From NCBI GenBank assembly GCA_958447915.1, contig CAUDCB010000111.1, positions 1-6,542 of the forward strand: a stretch of 6,542 nt of DNA. The letters are read 5' to 3'. The translations under genes were made by a program, and so were the position numbers. The notes below the pieces were generated by a model that was not told the DNA's origin, did not search any database, and saw only the letters and a program-made list of their open reading frames with translations. Position 1 is the first letter of the stretch; every line of letters starts with the position of its first letter. The stretch is from an uncultured Collinsella sp. GTDB taxonomy: Bacteria > Actinomycetota > Coriobacteriia > Coriobacteriales > Coriobacteriaceae. Below are positions 1-5,522 of the stretch, piece after piece.

Positions 1-34
1 ATGCCATATTTGATAAAACGCGTTACCAAATGAC

Positions 35-70
35 AATGCCCCGTCCACGCAATCACGTGGACGGGGCATT
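35..70 (-). terminator. Intrinsic terminator-like hairpin closing the PTS operon
   Basis: A perfect 15-bp inverted repeat pairs AATGCCCCGTCCACG (35-49) with its complement (56-70) around a 6-nt loop. It lies 33 bp past the stop of the 6-phospho-alpha-glucosidase gene. The T-tract on the minus strand is poor (the stem is followed by GTCATTT), so termination would rest on the very stable stem. The plus-strand side has no T-tract either. Positions 1-34 before it show no gene, only AT-rich sequence around a CG-centred core (ACGCGT, 19-24). Confidence 0.8.
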
Positions 71-103
71 ACTCTAGGTATGCGGCCAGCGACCCTGTTG
101 CTT

Positions 104-1486
104 TTACTTAAGCTCGGGCCAGTAACCCTTGTTGGCCTCGATCATGTCGTCGAGAACCTCCTTGGCGACCTTCATCGAAGGCACAGTCTTGTTGAGCGTA
201 AAGGCCTTGAGCGCCTTCTCGTACGAACCCTCGATCGTGGCCTCGACCACGAGCTTCTCGGAGTTCAGCTGCTGCATCATGAGGCCCTGCTGGAACAGCG
301 GAATGTTGTCGCGGCTGATGACCTCGGGGCCGTTCTTGCCAATGTAGGCAGGCAGCTCGACCATGGCGTCGTAGGGCATGTTGGGGATAGCGCCCTTGTT
401 CTCGCAAATGACCAGGAAGCGCTGCTTGGTATCGTTCTTCAGAGCGATGGCCAGGTCGGCAATCCAGTCGCCGTGGCTGCCCGCATAGAACGTGCTCTCG
501 TCGATCTCGCCCGTCTTCTCGTAATGGTCGATGCCGTCGAAGAGGTTCTTCTCGCGCGTCTCCTCGACCTCGTTAGCACGGGTGCGCTCGGGGTTGGAGT
601 GCTCGACGAACTCCTTCTGCTGCAGGTAGTAGTTCAGATACGTGTTGGGCAGGTACTCCGGGAAGCACTCCATGATCTCGTACTCGCCCTTCCAGACGTA
701 GTACCAGCTGCCCTTAGTGTGGCGGTTCTGCTCGGGGTGCTCGTCGGTGGCCTCCTCGGGCTTCTTGGACATCAGCGAGCTCATGCCCTTGAGGTACGAA
801 TCGGGCAGCAGGATCTCATGCTCCTTGATGTACTCGCGCAGCTGCGGGAGCACCTCCTCGCCCTTGTGGCGGATCGAGGTGAACCAACCGAAGTGGTTGA
901 GGCCAAAGTAATCGTACTCGACATCCTTCTTGTCGATATCGAGCGCGGCGCAAACCACGTCGATGATCGCGATCGGCATGTCGCAGATGTTGATGATGCG
1001 AGCGTTGGGACGCAGCACGCGGCAGCCCTCGGAGACGATGGCGGCAGGGTTGGAGTAGTTGAGGATCCAGTAGTCCTTCTTGGCATACTTCTCAACGTCG
1101 TCAATCAGCTCGACCATGGGGAAGATGGTGCGCATGCCGTAGGCAAGGCCGCCGCAACCGCAGGTCTCCTGACCCACGCAGCCGTGACGCAGCGGAATCT
1201 TCTCGTCCTGCTCGCGCATGGCGTAGCCGCCCACGCGCATCTGGGCAAACACGAAGCTCGCGTCGGTAAAAGCCGTCTTTTTGTCGGTGGTCACCGTGAG
1301 CTTGATGTCCAGGCCGAGGTCCTCGTGCAGAATCCAGTCCACGAGCACGCCGATCTTGCGCTGGCGCTCCTCGTTGATGTCGTACAGACGAATCTCGTCA
1401 ACGTCGAGCTCGTCCTTGCGCAGAGCGATGGACTTGACGATGCCGGGGGTAAAGGTGGATCCGCCACCACACAGAGTAATGATCAT
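104..1486 (-). CDS. glvA: 6-phospho-alpha-glucosidase (maltose-6'-phosphate glucosidase), glycoside hydrolase family 4
   Basis: This 460-aa cytoplasmic enzyme should hydrolyse alpha-glucoside 6-phosphates made by the PTS, giving glucose 6-phosphate and a glucose or other aglycone. GH4 enzymes use NAD+ and a divalent metal, usually Mn2+, in a redox-type mechanism. Visible marks are the N-terminal dinucleotide loop CGGGSTFTPG (residues 6-15), VGQETCGCGG (104-113), NYSNPAA (143-149), NICDMP (166-171), GLNHFGW (195-201), LPNTYLNYY (279-287) and RTRANEV (301-307). Cys168 and His198 are the expected metal ligands, Asp169 the expected acid, and Tyr283 probably the base. The CDMP tetrad is the signature of the alpha-specific subgroup, as opposed to CNVP in 6-phospho-beta-glucosidases. 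Length is slightly above GlvA/AglB/MalH (440-450 aa), mainly because of a longer stretch at about residues 230-278. The ATG has AGGAG nine bases upstream, inside the end of the permease gene, with a 3-bp gap between the genes, which suggests translational coupling. The exact sugar is not settled by sequence; maltose and sucrose isomers are candidates. Confidence 0.95.
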   Translation of the reverse strand: MIITLCGGGSTFTPGIVKSIALRKDELDVDEIRLYDINEERQRKIGVLVDWILHEDLGLDIKLTVTTDKKTAFTDASFVFAQMRVGGYAMREQDEKIPLRHGCVGQETCGCGGLAYGMRTIFPMVELIDDVEKYAKKDYWILNYSNPAAIVSEGCRVLRPNARIINICDMPIAIIDVVCAALDIDKKDVEYDYFGLNHFGWFTSIRHKGEEVLPQLREYIKEHEILLPDSYLKGMSSLMSKKPEEATDEHPEQNRHTKGSWYYVWKGEYEIMECFPEYLPNTYLNYYLQQKEFVEHSNPERTRANEVEETREKNLFDGIDHYEKTGEIDESTFYAGSHGDWIADLAIALKNDTKQRFLVICENKGAIPNMPYDAMVELPAYIGKNGPEVISRDNIPLFQQGLMMQQLNSEKLVVEATIEGSYEKALKAFTLNKTVPSMKVAKEVLDDMIEANKGYWPELK

Positions 1487-1489
1487 TGT

Positions 1490-3106
1490 TTACTGCTCCT
1501 TCTCAATTGCGTTTTCGACCTTGTCACGCATCTCGGCGACTTTCATGCCAAAGATGATCTGAATGTTGTTGCCGTTGCGGTTGATGCCGCTGTTGGGCAC
1601 GTGGTTGATGAGGTTCTCATCGATGAGGTCCGGGTTCTTAACGTTCACGCGGAGACGCGTAAAGCAGTTCTCGAGCTCCTCGATGTTGTCCTTGCCGCCA
1701 AGACCTGCGACCAGATCGGCAATGCCCGCATCGACGCCCTCTGCGGGAGCCGCGGCAACAGCGCCCTGCTTCACCGCGACAGACGCGGCGGCCTCGCCCT
1801 CGGCAACGGACTCGGCGAGCTCGGACTCCTCCTCGCGACCAGGCGTGTGGAGGTTGAGCTTCTTAATAAGGAAGGTGAAGAGGAAGAAGTACAGAGCGGC
1901 GTTGACGACTCCGAGCACCAGCATGACCGGCCAGTTGGTCTTGTCGACACCGAGGACCAGGTTGGAGACCACGATGTTGATGATGCCGCCTGCAGTCGAA
2001 GCGGGCACGGAGAGGACCTTGAGCAGAACCAGGAAGATGCCGGAAAGAACCGAGTGAACGACAAAGAGCACGGGAGCGGCAAAGACAAAGAGGAAGTCCA
2101 TGGGCTCGGTCACGCAGGAGAGCACGGCGGTGATGATCAGCGGGATGATAACGGCCTTGGTCTTATCCTTGTTCCCCTTGTAAGCGGTGAAGATAAAGGC
2201 GAGACCGATACCAATGTAGGGCCACAGGTTGTTGAAGGTGTAGCTGTTGAAGTAGGTGCTATCGGAGAAGGGCTGGCCCGTCATCGCCATCTCGGCGACA
2301 CGGATGGGATAGGCGCCGGCGATAACCTGATCACCCAGCGTAAGGGTGCCGCCCACATCGGAGAACTGGAACGGGGTGTAGATGAGGTGGTGCAGACCGG
2401 TGGGAACGAGCAGCTTGTTGAGCATGCCGTAGATGAACAGACCGATGTTGCCCGACTCCTTAATGATACCGGCAACGGAGGAGATGGCACCCTGAACCGG
2501 AGGCCAAACGATGCAGAAGCCAGCGCCCATGATCCAGGAGATGATGATCATGATCAGGAACGGGAAGCGAACGCCCGAGAACATCGAAAGGGCAATGGGG
2601 AACTGCTTGTTCGAGTACTTGTTGAACACGGCACCGGTAATGCAACCAAGAATGATGCCGCCAAACACGCCGGTATCGAGCACCTGAATGCCCATAACGG
2701 TGCTCTGGCCGGTTCCGGTAAGGCCGAGCATGCCGCTCGCTTCGGCAAGAGAACCGGTGGCGTTGAGCACGATGTTGTTAGCCTGCAGGAACAGGAAGAA
2801 CGACATCAGGGCAATCAGCGAAGCATGGCCCTTGTTCTTCTTTGCCATGGCGCCGGCGATGCCCACGCAGAACAGAATCGAGAGGTTGTTGATGATAAAC
2901 ATCAGCGACTGATAGACAACGGCGCCCACAAGCTGGAACGGACCGGAGCCCAGCACAGGGATCACGGCGCAGATGGTCTTGTTGGTCAGAATGATGCCCA
3001 CGATGAGCAGGATACCGGCAACCGAGAGATACATCATCGGCTGGACGATTGACTTCGCGAACACCTCCAACGGCGCTTTGAAATTGAACTTCTTTTTTGC
3101 GGTCAT
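1490..3106 (-). CDS. PTS alpha-glucoside transporter, EIIBC subunit (glucose superfamily; MalB/GlvC/AglA type)
   Basis: This is the membrane permease that imports and phosphorylates the sugar. From the ATG at 3106 it is 538 aa. EIIC fills about residues 8-420, with many hydrophobic helices, the conserved GLHH (237-240, in PTGLHHLIYTPFQF) and TEPMDFLF (333-340). A linker rich in Ala and Glu (about 422-460) joins it to a C-terminal EIIB domain, where Cys481 in ENCFTRLRV is the phosphorylation site. No EIIA domain is attached, so phosphate should come from the separate EIIA of this operon. The ATG at 3106 is chosen because AGGGGAG lies seven bases upstream. A TTG nine codons further up (3133) is in frame but has no ribosome site. 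The neighbouring CDMP-type GH4 gene points to alpha-glucosides such as maltose. A glucose or other glucoside permease is the alternative, less likely here. Confidence 0.93.
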   Translation of the reverse strand: MTAKKKFNFKAPLEVFAKSIVQPMMYLSVAGILLIVGIILTNKTICAVIPVLGSGPFQLVGAVVYQSLMFIINNLSILFCVGIAGAMAKKNKGHASLIALMSFFLFLQANNIVLNATGSLAEASGMLGLTGTGQSTVMGIQVLDTGVFGGIILGCITGAVFNKYSNKQFPIALSMFSGVRFPFLIMIIISWIMGAGFCIVWPPVQGAISSVAGIIKESGNIGLFIYGMLNKLLVPTGLHHLIYTPFQFSDVGGTLTLGDQVIAGAYPIRVAEMAMTGQPFSDSTYFNSYTFNNLWPYIGIGLAFIFTAYKGNKDKTKAVIIPLIITAVLSCVTEPMDFLFVFAAPVLFVVHSVLSGIFLVLLKVLSVPASTAGGIINIVVSNLVLGVDKTNWPVMLVLGVVNAALYFFLFTFLIKKLNLHTPGREEESELAESVAEGEAAASVAVKQGAVAAAPAEGVDAGIADLVAGLGGKDNIEELENCFTRLRVNVKNPDLIDENLINHVPNSGINRNGNNIQIIFGMKVAEMRDKVENAIEKEQ

Positions 3107-3113
3107 AGCGGTA

Positions 3114-3120
3114 CTCCCCT
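3114..3120 (-). promoter_or_regulatory. Ribosome binding site that fixes the EIIBC start
   Basis: AGGGGAG on the minus strand, seven bases before the ATG at 3106, is the only good Shine-Dalgarno sequence near the start. It argues against the in-frame TTG at 3133. Confidence 0.75.
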
Positions 3121-3145
3121 TCCTTTTCCGCAAATCAAGACAGAT

Positions 3146-3198
3146 GTGCCCTAGACAAGACTGTGAGCCTTGCCTTATATCAATCGATGTGTGGGCAC
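3146..3198 (-). other. Two-tier stem-loop between the antiterminator and EIIBC genes
   Basis: The 99-bp gap between these genes can fold on the minus-strand RNA. GTGCCC (3193-3198) pairs with GGGCAC (3146-3151). Inside, GGCAAG (3169-3174) pairs with CTTGTC (3154-3159) through five normal pairs and one G-U. No T-tract follows, so it is not a simple terminator. It could be an RNA stability or processing element that sets the permease level apart from EIIA and the antiterminator. A TATAAC (3199-3204) just upstream resembles a -10 box but lacks a convincing -35. The function is unproven and chance pairing is possible. Confidence 0.35.
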
Positions 3199-3205
3199 GT
3201 TATAC

Positions 3206-4072
3206 CTAGAGACCAGGTTCTCCAAGCAGGTTAACAATGTGATATGCGAGATAACTCTTCTCGGCATCGGTAACGACAACGTTATAGGTAGACGACAAGT
3301 GAGCGGCTATGGCGTCCGCGCACGAGAATGCACACGGATACGCCGTTTCATCGATTCGGAACAGCGCGTCTCCGTTGATTTGCCCTGCCGTAGGATCGAG
3401 CGCTCGCTGTGCGAAAAACTGCAGGTGACGAACGAAACGTTCGTAAGGCAGCGAGGTGTCATCGAGGGTCGTAGCATAGCGCTTGGAAACAATCGCGAGC
3501 ACGTCGCGAACAAGCTGGACAGAAACAATCAGGCGGTCAGAGCGCTGCGGCATGGTGGCGTTGACGATATGCAAGGTAATGAAAGCCTGCTCCTCCTCGC
3601 TCATCTGGATGCCCATATACTCCTTGATAATCTGCAGCGCGCGGCCCGCAAGCGCATACTCCTTGCGATAGAACTGCTGGATCTCGAGCAGCAACGGATT
3701 CTCACAGGGGACACCCCTGCGCTCGCGCTCCAAAGCAAGACTGATATGGTCTGCGAGAGCGATGAGGATCTTATCGTTGATGTCGACATTGAGCTCTCGA
3801 CGGAGCATCTGAACAATGTCCTCGGAAATCACGAGGTTGACGGTGGGGATGGACTCCAAAAGATGTGCCAAGCGGTCTATCGTACGCGAATCCTGAGAAG
3901 TTCCCTCCTGCAACGCGTAGGTCTTTTCGACTGACGCCTCGTCGATGGCATCGCCGGCATGACGGCCAAAGCAGAGGCCTCGACCGATGACGATGAGCTC
4001 GGAGCCATCGTCCGAAGTGACCATTGCGACGTTGTTGTTAAAAACTCGCTTGATAACCACGGTACCCACCAC
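3206..4072 (-). CDS. BglG/LicT-family transcription antiterminator with two PRD domains
   Basis: This 288-aa RNA-binding regulator prevents early termination in PTS operon leaders. Residues 5-60 form the CAT RNA-binding domain (VIKRVFNNNVAMV, ELIVIGRGLCFGR, VEKTY). PRD1 covers about 70-175 and PRD2 about 176-285. The four regulatory histidines are present: His109 (ADHISLA), His168 (LHIVNA), His216 (RHLQFFAQR) and His278 (YHIVNL). Their spacings of 59, 48 and 62 residues equal those of Bacillus LicT His100/159/207/269, so both inhibitory phosphorylation by the permease and activation by HPr are plausible. The gene begins 6 bp after the EIIA stop. The start is uncertain because GTG codons occur at 4072, 4069 and 4060. 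The one at 4060 aligns with the LicT N-terminus and follows a weak GGTGGG, while 4072 gives the longest form. The likely target is the leader of its own operon. Confidence 0.94.
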   Translation of the reverse strand: MVGTVVIKRVFNNNVAMVTSDDGSELIVIGRGLCFGRHAGDAIDEASVEKTYALQEGTSQDSRTIDRLAHLLESIPTVNLVISEDIVQMLRRELNVDINDKILIALADHISLALERERRGVPCENPLLLEIQQFYRKEYALAGRALQIIKEYMGIQMSEEEQAFITLHIVNATMPQRSDRLIVSVQLVRDVLAIVSKRYATTLDDTSLPYERFVRHLQFFAQRALDPTAGQINGDALFRIDETAYPCAFSCADAIAAHLSSTYNVVVTDAEKSYLAYHIVNLLGEPGL

Positions 4073-4078
4073 AAGAAT

Positions 4079-4591
4079 TTACTCGGAAAGCCAGACGACA
4101 GGCTCTTTAACAGCAACAGGGCCGGAAGCATGCTCACGAAGAGTCGAGTTCTCCGAACGCTCGCACACGATAACGAAGACCGTGGGATCGAAGCCGGCGG
4201 CGCGGACCGCGTCGAAATCGACCTCGACGAGAGGCTGACCTGCGTCGACATGGTCACCCTGGGCAACAAGCGCATGGAAGCCCTTGCCCTCAAGTTTAAC
4301 AGTGTCGATTCCGATATGCAGCATCACCTGAGCAGAGCTGTCGTCGGACATGATGCCCAGCGCGTGCTCAGTCGGAAACAGCGCCGCGACGGTGCCGGAA
4401 ACGGGAGCGCACACCGTTCCCTCTTGGGGAACCACGGCAACGCCATCGCCCACGGCACGGCTGCTAAAAGCGGGATCATTGGTTTTTTCCAGGTGAACAA
4501 GCTCGCCGGAAACAGGAGCGAGGATTTCGAACTCGGAAGTTGCAGTCTTCTGCTCATCCGAACCGCCCATCAGGCGAGAAAAGAAACCCAT
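4079..4591 (-). CDS. PTS EIIA, glucose family (Crr-like), stand-alone
   Basis: This 170-aa soluble phosphocarrier receives phosphate from HPr and should pass it to the EIIB cysteine of the neighbouring permease. The EIIA-Glc fold is recognisable from EILAPVSGELVHLEK (residues 22-36), VAPVSG-type strands (CAPVSGTVAALFPTEHALGI) and the active-site segment VMLHIGIDTVKLEGKGF. His92 is the phosphorylated residue and His76 its partner, matching His90 and His75 of E. coli EIIA-Glc with one extra residue between them. The ATG at 4591 (MGFFSRL) is chosen because AAGGGA (4601-4606) lies nine bases upstream and the family begins about here. The open frame extends to 4654, but that part overlaps the leader hairpin and is unlikely to be translated. 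It is first in the operon, which is unusual in that EIIA is often fused to EIIBC. A general carrier role for other permeases cannot be excluded. Confidence 0.93.
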   Translation of the reverse strand: MGFFSRLMGGSDEQKTATSEFEILAPVSGELVHLEKTNDPAFSSRAVGDGVAVVPQEGTVCAPVSGTVAALFPTEHALGIMSDDSSAQVMLHIGIDTVKLEGKGFHALVAQGDHVDAGQPLVEVDFDAVRAAGFDPTVFVIVCERSENSTLREHASGPVAVKEPVVWLSE

Positions 4592-4600
4592 GGTGGCATG

Positions 4601-4606
4601 TCCCTT
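4601..4606 (-). promoter_or_regulatory. Ribosome binding site of the EIIA gene
   Basis: AAGGGA sits nine bases before the ATG at 4591. It follows the 3' arm of the leader hairpin (4617-4627) by only ten bases, so folding of that hairpin could affect translation initiation as well as transcription. Confidence 0.65.
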
Positions 4607-4616
4607 CATAAATATA

Positions 4617-4703
4617 GCCCAACCAAAATCAAGCGAATGCATCCACAGAGACACACCCGTTCAAAGACTTTGGTTAGGCCCACGTCCGAGGGACTCGGTA
4701 ACC
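4617..4703 (-). promoter_or_regulatory. Operon leader with two mutually exclusive hairpins (candidate antiterminator/terminator)
   Basis: On the minus-strand RNA, hairpin 1 pairs GGTTA (4699-4703) with TAACC (4672-4676). Stacked inside it, CCGAG (4694-4698) pairs with CTCGG (4686-4690) around a TCC loop, leaving nine unpaired bases on the 3' side. Hairpin 2 pairs GCCTAACCAAA (4669-4679) with TTTGGTTGGGC (4617-4627), ten normal pairs and one G-U, with a 41-nt loop, and is followed by TATATTTAT. TAACC is needed by both, so only one can form. This is the logic of BglG-type antitermination. The sequence does not match the classical RAT consensus; only the start of the hairpin-2 loop (GGGTGTGTCTCTG) recalls it. 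Hairpin 2 could be a weak terminator or a block on the EIIA ribosome site. Confidence 0.5.
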
Positions 4704-4728
4704 TTCCGCATTTCTTTTTACGGGACCT

Positions 4729-4756
4729 ATTGTAGACAAGCCCAAAGCCAGAACAA
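4729..4756 (-). promoter_or_regulatory. Predicted sigma-70-type promoter of the PTS operon
   Basis: The minus strand carries TTGTTC (4751-4756), a 16-bp spacer and TACAAT (4729-4734). The -10 box differs from TATAAT at one base; the -35 box keeps only TTG. Transcription would start near 4722 and give a leader of about 130 nt before the EIIA ATG, enough to hold the two alternative hairpins. A weaker alternative -10, CATAAT, lies at 4759-4764 without a good -35. Confidence 0.45.
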
Positions 4757-4764
4757 TCATTATG

Positions 4765-4798
4765 ACCGGTGAACGGTATTTATTCTCCGATAAACGGT
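4765..4798. promoter_or_regulatory. Two operator-like dyads spaced by two helical turns
   Basis: ACCG-N5-CGGT (4765-4777) and CCG-N5-CGG (4787-4797) are palindromes whose centres are 21 bp apart. On the minus strand they read as direct repeats, ACCGTTTATCGGA and ACCGTTCACCGGT, matching at 10 of 13 bases. They lie immediately upstream of the predicted promoter, around -49 and -70. This arrangement is typical of a DNA-binding activator or repressor dimer occupying one helix face. No DNA-binding regulator is encoded in the window, so the factor would act from elsewhere. Confidence 0.4.
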
Positions 4799-4913
4799 TT
4801 TTAGGCGATATTTGGATGTCTCTATAGTTTTGTAACCCTCGTGGCTATTCCCGGTGAGGCACCCGACCCCGTATCGCGGCGCATGTCGCCCCCAATCTGG
4901 GTATCCGGTGCAT

Positions 4914-4970
4914 GGTGCCCTATTGTCTTGCATAATTTCGCTTGCGTCATGCAAAAAAGACGGGGGCACC
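4914..4970. other. Long imperfect hairpin with an A-tract bulge
   Basis: GGTGCCC (4914-4920) pairs with GGGCACC (4964-4970). Inside it GTCTTGCAT (4925-4933) pairs with ATGCA (4949-4953) plus AAGAC (4957-4961), leaving four A bases bulged and a 15-nt loop. On the minus strand its first arm overlaps the terminator stem at 4953-4980, so the two folds compete. Confidence 0.45.
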
Positions 4971-4980
4971 CCTTCCCGTC
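4953..4980 (-). terminator. Intrinsic terminator-like hairpin, minus strand
   Basis: GACGGG (4975-4980) pairs with CCCGTC (4959-4964) and is followed at once by TTTTTT (4953-4958). Two further G-C pairs can form inside with a small AA bulge. It would stop minus-strand transcripts before the PTS operon promoter, shielding the operon from upstream transcription. Confidence 0.5.
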
Positions 4981-5000
4981 CCAACGTACCCCCGCTTGGA

Positions 5001-5090
5001 CCGTGCAAAAACCGGAGTATTCAGCATCGCGGTCCCCGTCGGCGACGCCGCGAATCGGGGAAGCCGCGCAATCGGCGTCATTTTGGGGCC
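5001..5090 (+). repeat. Composite intergenic repeat, copy A
   Basis: The copy begins with CCGTGCA, six variable bases and GGAGTATTCAGCA (5001-5026) and ends with GCGTCATTTTGGGGCC (5075-5090), preceded by a small GCCG/CGGC hairpin (5063-5076). Copy B at 5169-5237 has the same two conserved blocks in the same order on the other strand. The first block matches at 20 of 26 positions, and all differences fall in the six central bases. Confidence 0.6.
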
Positions 5091-5131
5091 CGGCGCGACG
5101 CGAAACGTGTGATATCGCCGCGCCGGACCCC
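5085..5131. other. 13-bp GC-rich hairpin at the end of repeat copy A
   Basis: GGGGCCCGGCGCG (5085-5097) pairs with CGCGCCGGACCCC (5119-5131) with one mismatch and a 21-nt loop. No T-tract follows on either strand, so it is a structure of unknown role rather than a terminator. Confidence 0.5.
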
Positions 5132-5168
5132 GTCCGCCAACCCAAATAGTCTGTCGAAGAATCTCGCT

Positions 5169-5237
5169 GGCCCAAAAAGACGCTTCCGGTGCGTATGCAG
5201 CCGCCCCGGCCTGCTGAATACTCCCAAAAATGCACGG
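5169..5237 (-). repeat. Composite intergenic repeat, copy B (inverted relative to copy A)
   Basis: On the minus strand it reads CCGTGCA, six variable bases and GGAGTATTCAGCA (5212-5237), then 28 nt, then GCGTCTTTTTGGGCC (5169-5183). The corresponding spacing in copy A is 48 nt. The CCGTGCATTTTT at its start also forms the final stem arm and T-tract of the terminator at 5226-5259. A partial third match, CCGTGCATTTTCG, lies on the plus strand at 5479-5490. Confidence 0.6.
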
Positions 5238-5259
5238 TGCACCCGAGGGGGCCCGTGCA
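5226..5259 (-). terminator. Intrinsic terminator-like hairpin, minus strand
   Basis: TGCACGG (5253-5259 read on the minus strand) pairs with CCGTGCA (5231-5237). GC and CCC/GGG pairs continue inside, separated by single-base bulges, around a CTC loop. The 12-bp stem is followed directly by TTTTT (5226-5230). It stands seven bases beyond the terminator at 5267-5302, making a tandem pair. Confidence 0.6.
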
Positions 5260-5266
5260 TGCCGTG

Positions 5267-5302
5267 AAAAAACACGCTCACATCCAAAAGAATGCGAGCG
5301 TG
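5267..5302 (-). terminator. Strong intrinsic terminator, minus strand
   Basis: CACGCTCGCAT (5292-5302) pairs with ATGTGAGCGTG (5273-5283), eleven pairs with one G-U, around an 8-nt loop (TCTTTTGG). TTTTTT (5267-5272) follows directly. It is well formed only on the minus strand. No gene ends just upstream, so it either backs up the terminator at 5525-5558 or closes a small RNA. Confidence 0.75.
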
Positions 5303-5477
5303 AAAGCCAAATGGCAGCAGGGGTGCCAGACGGCGAGCGGAATCCCTGGCGTATCCGCCCGGGCACCGCAGCCGCCGCGTGTCAGTGGGGAGTTTCACGT
5401 TCTCCGTCGATGCCAGAACCCCGCATACGCGAATCTCCAACTAAGCCGATAGCCCACATCTCTCGCCGCGACCGTCT
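5267..5477 (-). ncRNA. Candidate structured small RNA of unknown family
   Basis: A promoter-like pair (5484-5512) lies about 210 nt before the terminator at 5267-5302, with no reading frame between them. The segment can fold: GGTGCC (5362-5367) pairs with GGCACC (5322-5327), enclosing a GGCG-GATA-CGCC hairpin near 5350. I do not recognise a riboswitch or known RNA class; a thiamine riboswitch was considered because of GGATACGCCAG, but its other core motifs are absent. It could equally be untranslated sequence downstream of the gene at 5523. Confidence 0.25.
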
Positions 5478-5483
5478 CCGTGC

Positions 5484-5512
5484 ATTTTCGTTAGGGAGCC
5501 GGCCCACCTCAA
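5484..5512 (-). promoter_or_regulatory. Weak promoter-like pair upstream of the candidate small RNA
   Basis: TTGAGG (5507-5512), a 17-bp spacer and GAAAAT (5484-5489) on the minus strand each match the sigma-70 consensus at four of six bases. In GC-rich sequence such matches occur by chance, so support is low. Confidence 0.2.
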
Positions 5513-5522
5513 ACTGCGCCCA

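Larger units (their letters stand above)
4799..5522. other. Noncoding intergenic stretch of about 720 bp, rich in hairpins and repeats
   Basis: Open frames exist on both strands here, but they overlap one another, cross several terminator hairpins, lack ribosome sites, and give low-complexity Arg/Pro/Ser-rich products unlike any family I recognise. I see no gene. The stretch holds three minus-strand terminator-like hairpins, a pair of inverted composite repeats and a candidate small RNA, each listed separately. The part below about 4850 is AT-rich promoter sequence; the rest is GC-rich. Confidence 0.7.

Noticed and set aside
10..30. LacI/CcpA-like operator around ACGCGT
   Set aside because: The two half-sites (TTTGATAAAACG and CGTTACCAAA) differ in length and do not form a symmetric palindrome; too weak to call.
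80..3052. A 990-codon open frame on the plus strand, antisense to the permease and GH4 genes
   Set aside because: Its codons are exact reverse complements of the sense codons, so it stays open simply because the real genes avoid TTA, CTA and TCA. The product is Leu/Val/His/Asp-rich with no domain, and both sense genes have clear family motifs.
4592..4654. Longer EIIA protein starting up to 21 codons upstream
   Set aside because: The extra part lies over the leader hairpin, lacks a ribosome site and has no counterpart in the EIIA-Glc family, while ATG 4591 has AAGGGA at good spacing.
3170..4735. Two plus-strand open frames antisense to the antiterminator and EIIA genes
   Set aside because: They share the same codon register as the sense genes and have the same explanation; they have no ribosome site or recognisable domain.
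5303..5380. Possible thiamine or other metabolite riboswitch
   Set aside because: Only a short GGATACGCCAG-like resemblance is present; the CTGAGA core and the rest of the fold are missing, and no biosynthesis gene follows.
4822..5440. Overlapping frames of 100-140 codons on both strands in the noncoding stretch
   Set aside because: They run through terminator hairpins and repeats, overlap each other, lack ribosome sites and resemble no protein family.
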